Shown piece by piece: positions 13,920 through 15,090 of a DNA stretch of 15,090 bases; within the stretch, counting starts at the first letter, position 1; the number at the start of each line of letters is the position of its first letter. Source of the stretch: Sediminibacterium ginsengisoli (lineage in GTDB: Bacteria; Bacteroidota; Bacteroidia; Chitinophagales; Chitinophagaceae); contig CALPLN020000026.1 in assembly GCA_943324415.2 (NCBI GenBank), positions 1 to 15,090 of the forward strand, in the 5' to 3' direction. A program made the translations under genes and the position numbers. The notes under the pieces are model-generated. The model searched no databases, was not told the origin of the DNA, and was given only the letters and a program-made list of their open reading frames with translations.

Positions 13920-15086
13920 TTAGGCGTCTAGAGCTTGTAGGATATCGTTTAGGATGTCTTCCTCATGTTCTAATCCCACAGAGATTCGGATCAATCCAGG
14001 GGTGATGCCTACAGCTTGTCTTTCTGCTTCTGAAAGTTTGGCATGTGTCGTACTTGCTGGGTGCGAAGCAATGCTTCTGCTATCTCCCAAGTTGGCCGTT
14101 AAAGAAAGCATTTTAAGGTGGTTTAAAAATTGGCGTCCAGCTTCTAATCCGCCTTTTAATTCAAAGCAAACTATTCCACCACCATTTTTCATTTGTTTTA
14201 CTGCAATGGCATGGTGTGGATGAGAAGCTAAGAATGGATATTTTACAAAATTAATTTTTGCATGACCTTCTAGTTTTTGTGCAATCGAAAAAGCAGATTT
14301 ACCATGTCGCTCCATACGCACTTCTAATGTTTCTAAACTCTTACTCAACACCCATGCATTGAACGGGGAGAGTGAGGGTCCAGTGCTTCTGCAGAATAAA
14401 TAGATATCATGGATCAATTCTTTTTTTCCAACTACAGCGCCACCTAACACTCGTCCTTGTCCATCAATCCATTTAGTAGCAGAATGCACCACAAGGTCAG
14501 CGCCAAGATCAATCGGAGTTTGTCCAATAGGTGTGGCAAAACAATTGTCTACATTTAAAATGATGTTGTGTTTTTTGGCAATCGCACTGATCATGGCAAT
14601 GTCCAATACTTCCAATCCCGGATTGGTAGGTGTCTCTAAATAAATCATTTTGGTGTTCGGCTGAATCGCAGCTTCCCATTCTGCCGCACTTGCATTCACA
14701 GGCACATAACCATATTCTATACCATATTTAGGTAAGTATTTTGAGATCACGGTATGGGTACTTCCGAAAACAGCATTACAAGATAAAAGTTGATCCCCTT
14801 TTTTAAGTAAGGCCATAAAAGAACCGAATACAGCGCTCATTCCGCTTGCGGTTGCAAAGCCTGCTTCTGCATGCTCAAGCACCACTAAGCGATCTACAAA
14901 CTCTTGCACATTCGGGTTAGAGAATCGACTATAAATATTGTCGTCTGATTCGTCAGCAAATGCAGCACGCATCGTTTCTGCATCTTCAAAACAAAAACTA
15001 CTTGTTAAAAATAAAGGGCTAGCATGTTCTCCCTCTGCAGTTCTTTCTATTTGCGTACGTATTAATTTAGACTGATCGTGTTTCAT
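13920..15086 (-). CDS. metZ: O-succinylhomoserine sulfhydrylase (Cys/Met PLP enzyme family)
   Basis: A 388-residue PLP enzyme of the Cys/Met metabolism family, cytoplasmic and homotetrameric in the family. The Schiff-base lysine is K205 in HSATKWIDGQGR. The DGQGR-LGG stretch after the lysine is typical of MetZ. Other landmarks are RTAEGEHASPLFLTSSF near the start, YSRFSNPN (52-59), SGMSA (81-85), D180 in NVDNCFATP, SHPASTTH (342-348) and R367 in LIRISVGLE. MetZ makes homocysteine from O-succinylhomoserine and sulfide. Activity on O-acetylhomoserine or as cystathionine gamma-synthase cannot be excluded by eye. The ATG at 15086 gives a full-length protein of usual size. Only four bases remain upstream, so its promoter or an upstream operon partner is outside the window. 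A strong terminator follows. Confidence 0.93.
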   Translation of the reverse strand: MKHDQSKLIRTQIERTAEGEHASPLFLTSSFCFEDAETMRAAFADESDDNIYSRFSNPNVQEFVDRLVVLEHAEAGFATASGMSAVFGSFMALLKKGDQLLSCNAVFGSTHTVISKYLPKYGIEYGYVPVNASAAEWEAAIQPNTKMIYLETPTNPGLEVLDIAMISAIAKKHNIILNVDNCFATPIGQTPIDLGADLVVHSATKWIDGQGRVLGGAVVGKKELIHDIYLFCRSTGPSLSPFNAWVLSKSLETLEVRMERHGKSAFSIAQKLEGHAKINFVKYPFLASHPHHAIAVKQMKNGGGIVCFELKGGLEAGRQFLNHLKMLSLTANLGDSRSIASHPASTTHAKLSEAERQAVGITPGLIRISVGLEHEEDILNDILQALDA

Positions 15087-15090
15087 GAAT

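Noticed and set aside
1..15090. CRISPR array, transposon, toxin-antitoxin or defence system
   Set aside because: There are no regularly spaced repeats, transposase motifs or paired small genes. Every longer ORF is explained by a recognised metabolic, transport or regulatory family.

Overview
The window looks like a chromosomal segment of a low-GC Bacteroidota bacterium, probably near Chitinophagaceae/Sphingobacteriia (inferred, no marker phylogeny). The evidence is a CarboxypepD_reg/OMP_b-brl_3 outer-membrane receptor, exported proteins with Gln at or next to the predicted cleavage point, exact TAnnTTTG promoter boxes, weak Shine-Dalgarno signals with A-rich leaders, a tRNA without encoded CCA, and a NUDIX-winged-helix regulator of the type used for sugar control in this phylum. 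Genes are dense, with no gene-free gap above about 165 bp. I see no insertion sequence, prophage, CRISPR array or defence island.

Layout. (1) 1-760, + strand: the 3' end of a tRNA with a strong terminator, then a small secreted PepSY-like protein with its own promoter and a second terminator that shares 11 nt with the first. (2) 788-3190, +: an outer-membrane beta-barrel receptor. (3) 3193-6747, -: an overlapping pxpB-pxpC-pxpA operon (ATP-dependent 5-oxoprolinase) followed by an Nramp-fold transporter lacking the usual metal-site residues. (4) 6795-10486, +: an exported GH30 and GH3 glycosidase pair. (5) 10508-12505, -: a Gfo/Idh/MocA oxidoreductase and a NUDIX-type regulator whose Nudix box is degenerate. 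(6) 12585-13781, -: a nucleoside:H+ symporter-family MFS permease, with a terminator between it and the oxidoreductase. (7) 13920-15086, -: a MetZ-type O-succinylhomoserine sulfhydrylase with its own terminator.

How the genes may work together. PxpABC convert 5-oxoproline to glutamate, and the co-transcribed atypical Nramp protein is a plausible 5-oxoproline importer (inference). GH30 and GH3 probably cleave a beta-glucan and then its oligosaccharides to glucose. The permease, oxidoreductase and NUDIX-type regulator next to them look like a small carbohydrate uptake/oxidation/control module. MetZ is methionine biosynthesis and unrelated to its neighbours.

Most of the window is ordinary metabolism. 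The best leads are the non-canonical Nramp in the pxp operon, the catalytically compromised NUDIX regulator beside sugar genes, the near-leaderless receptor start, and the hairpins controlling the permease/oxidoreductase region.
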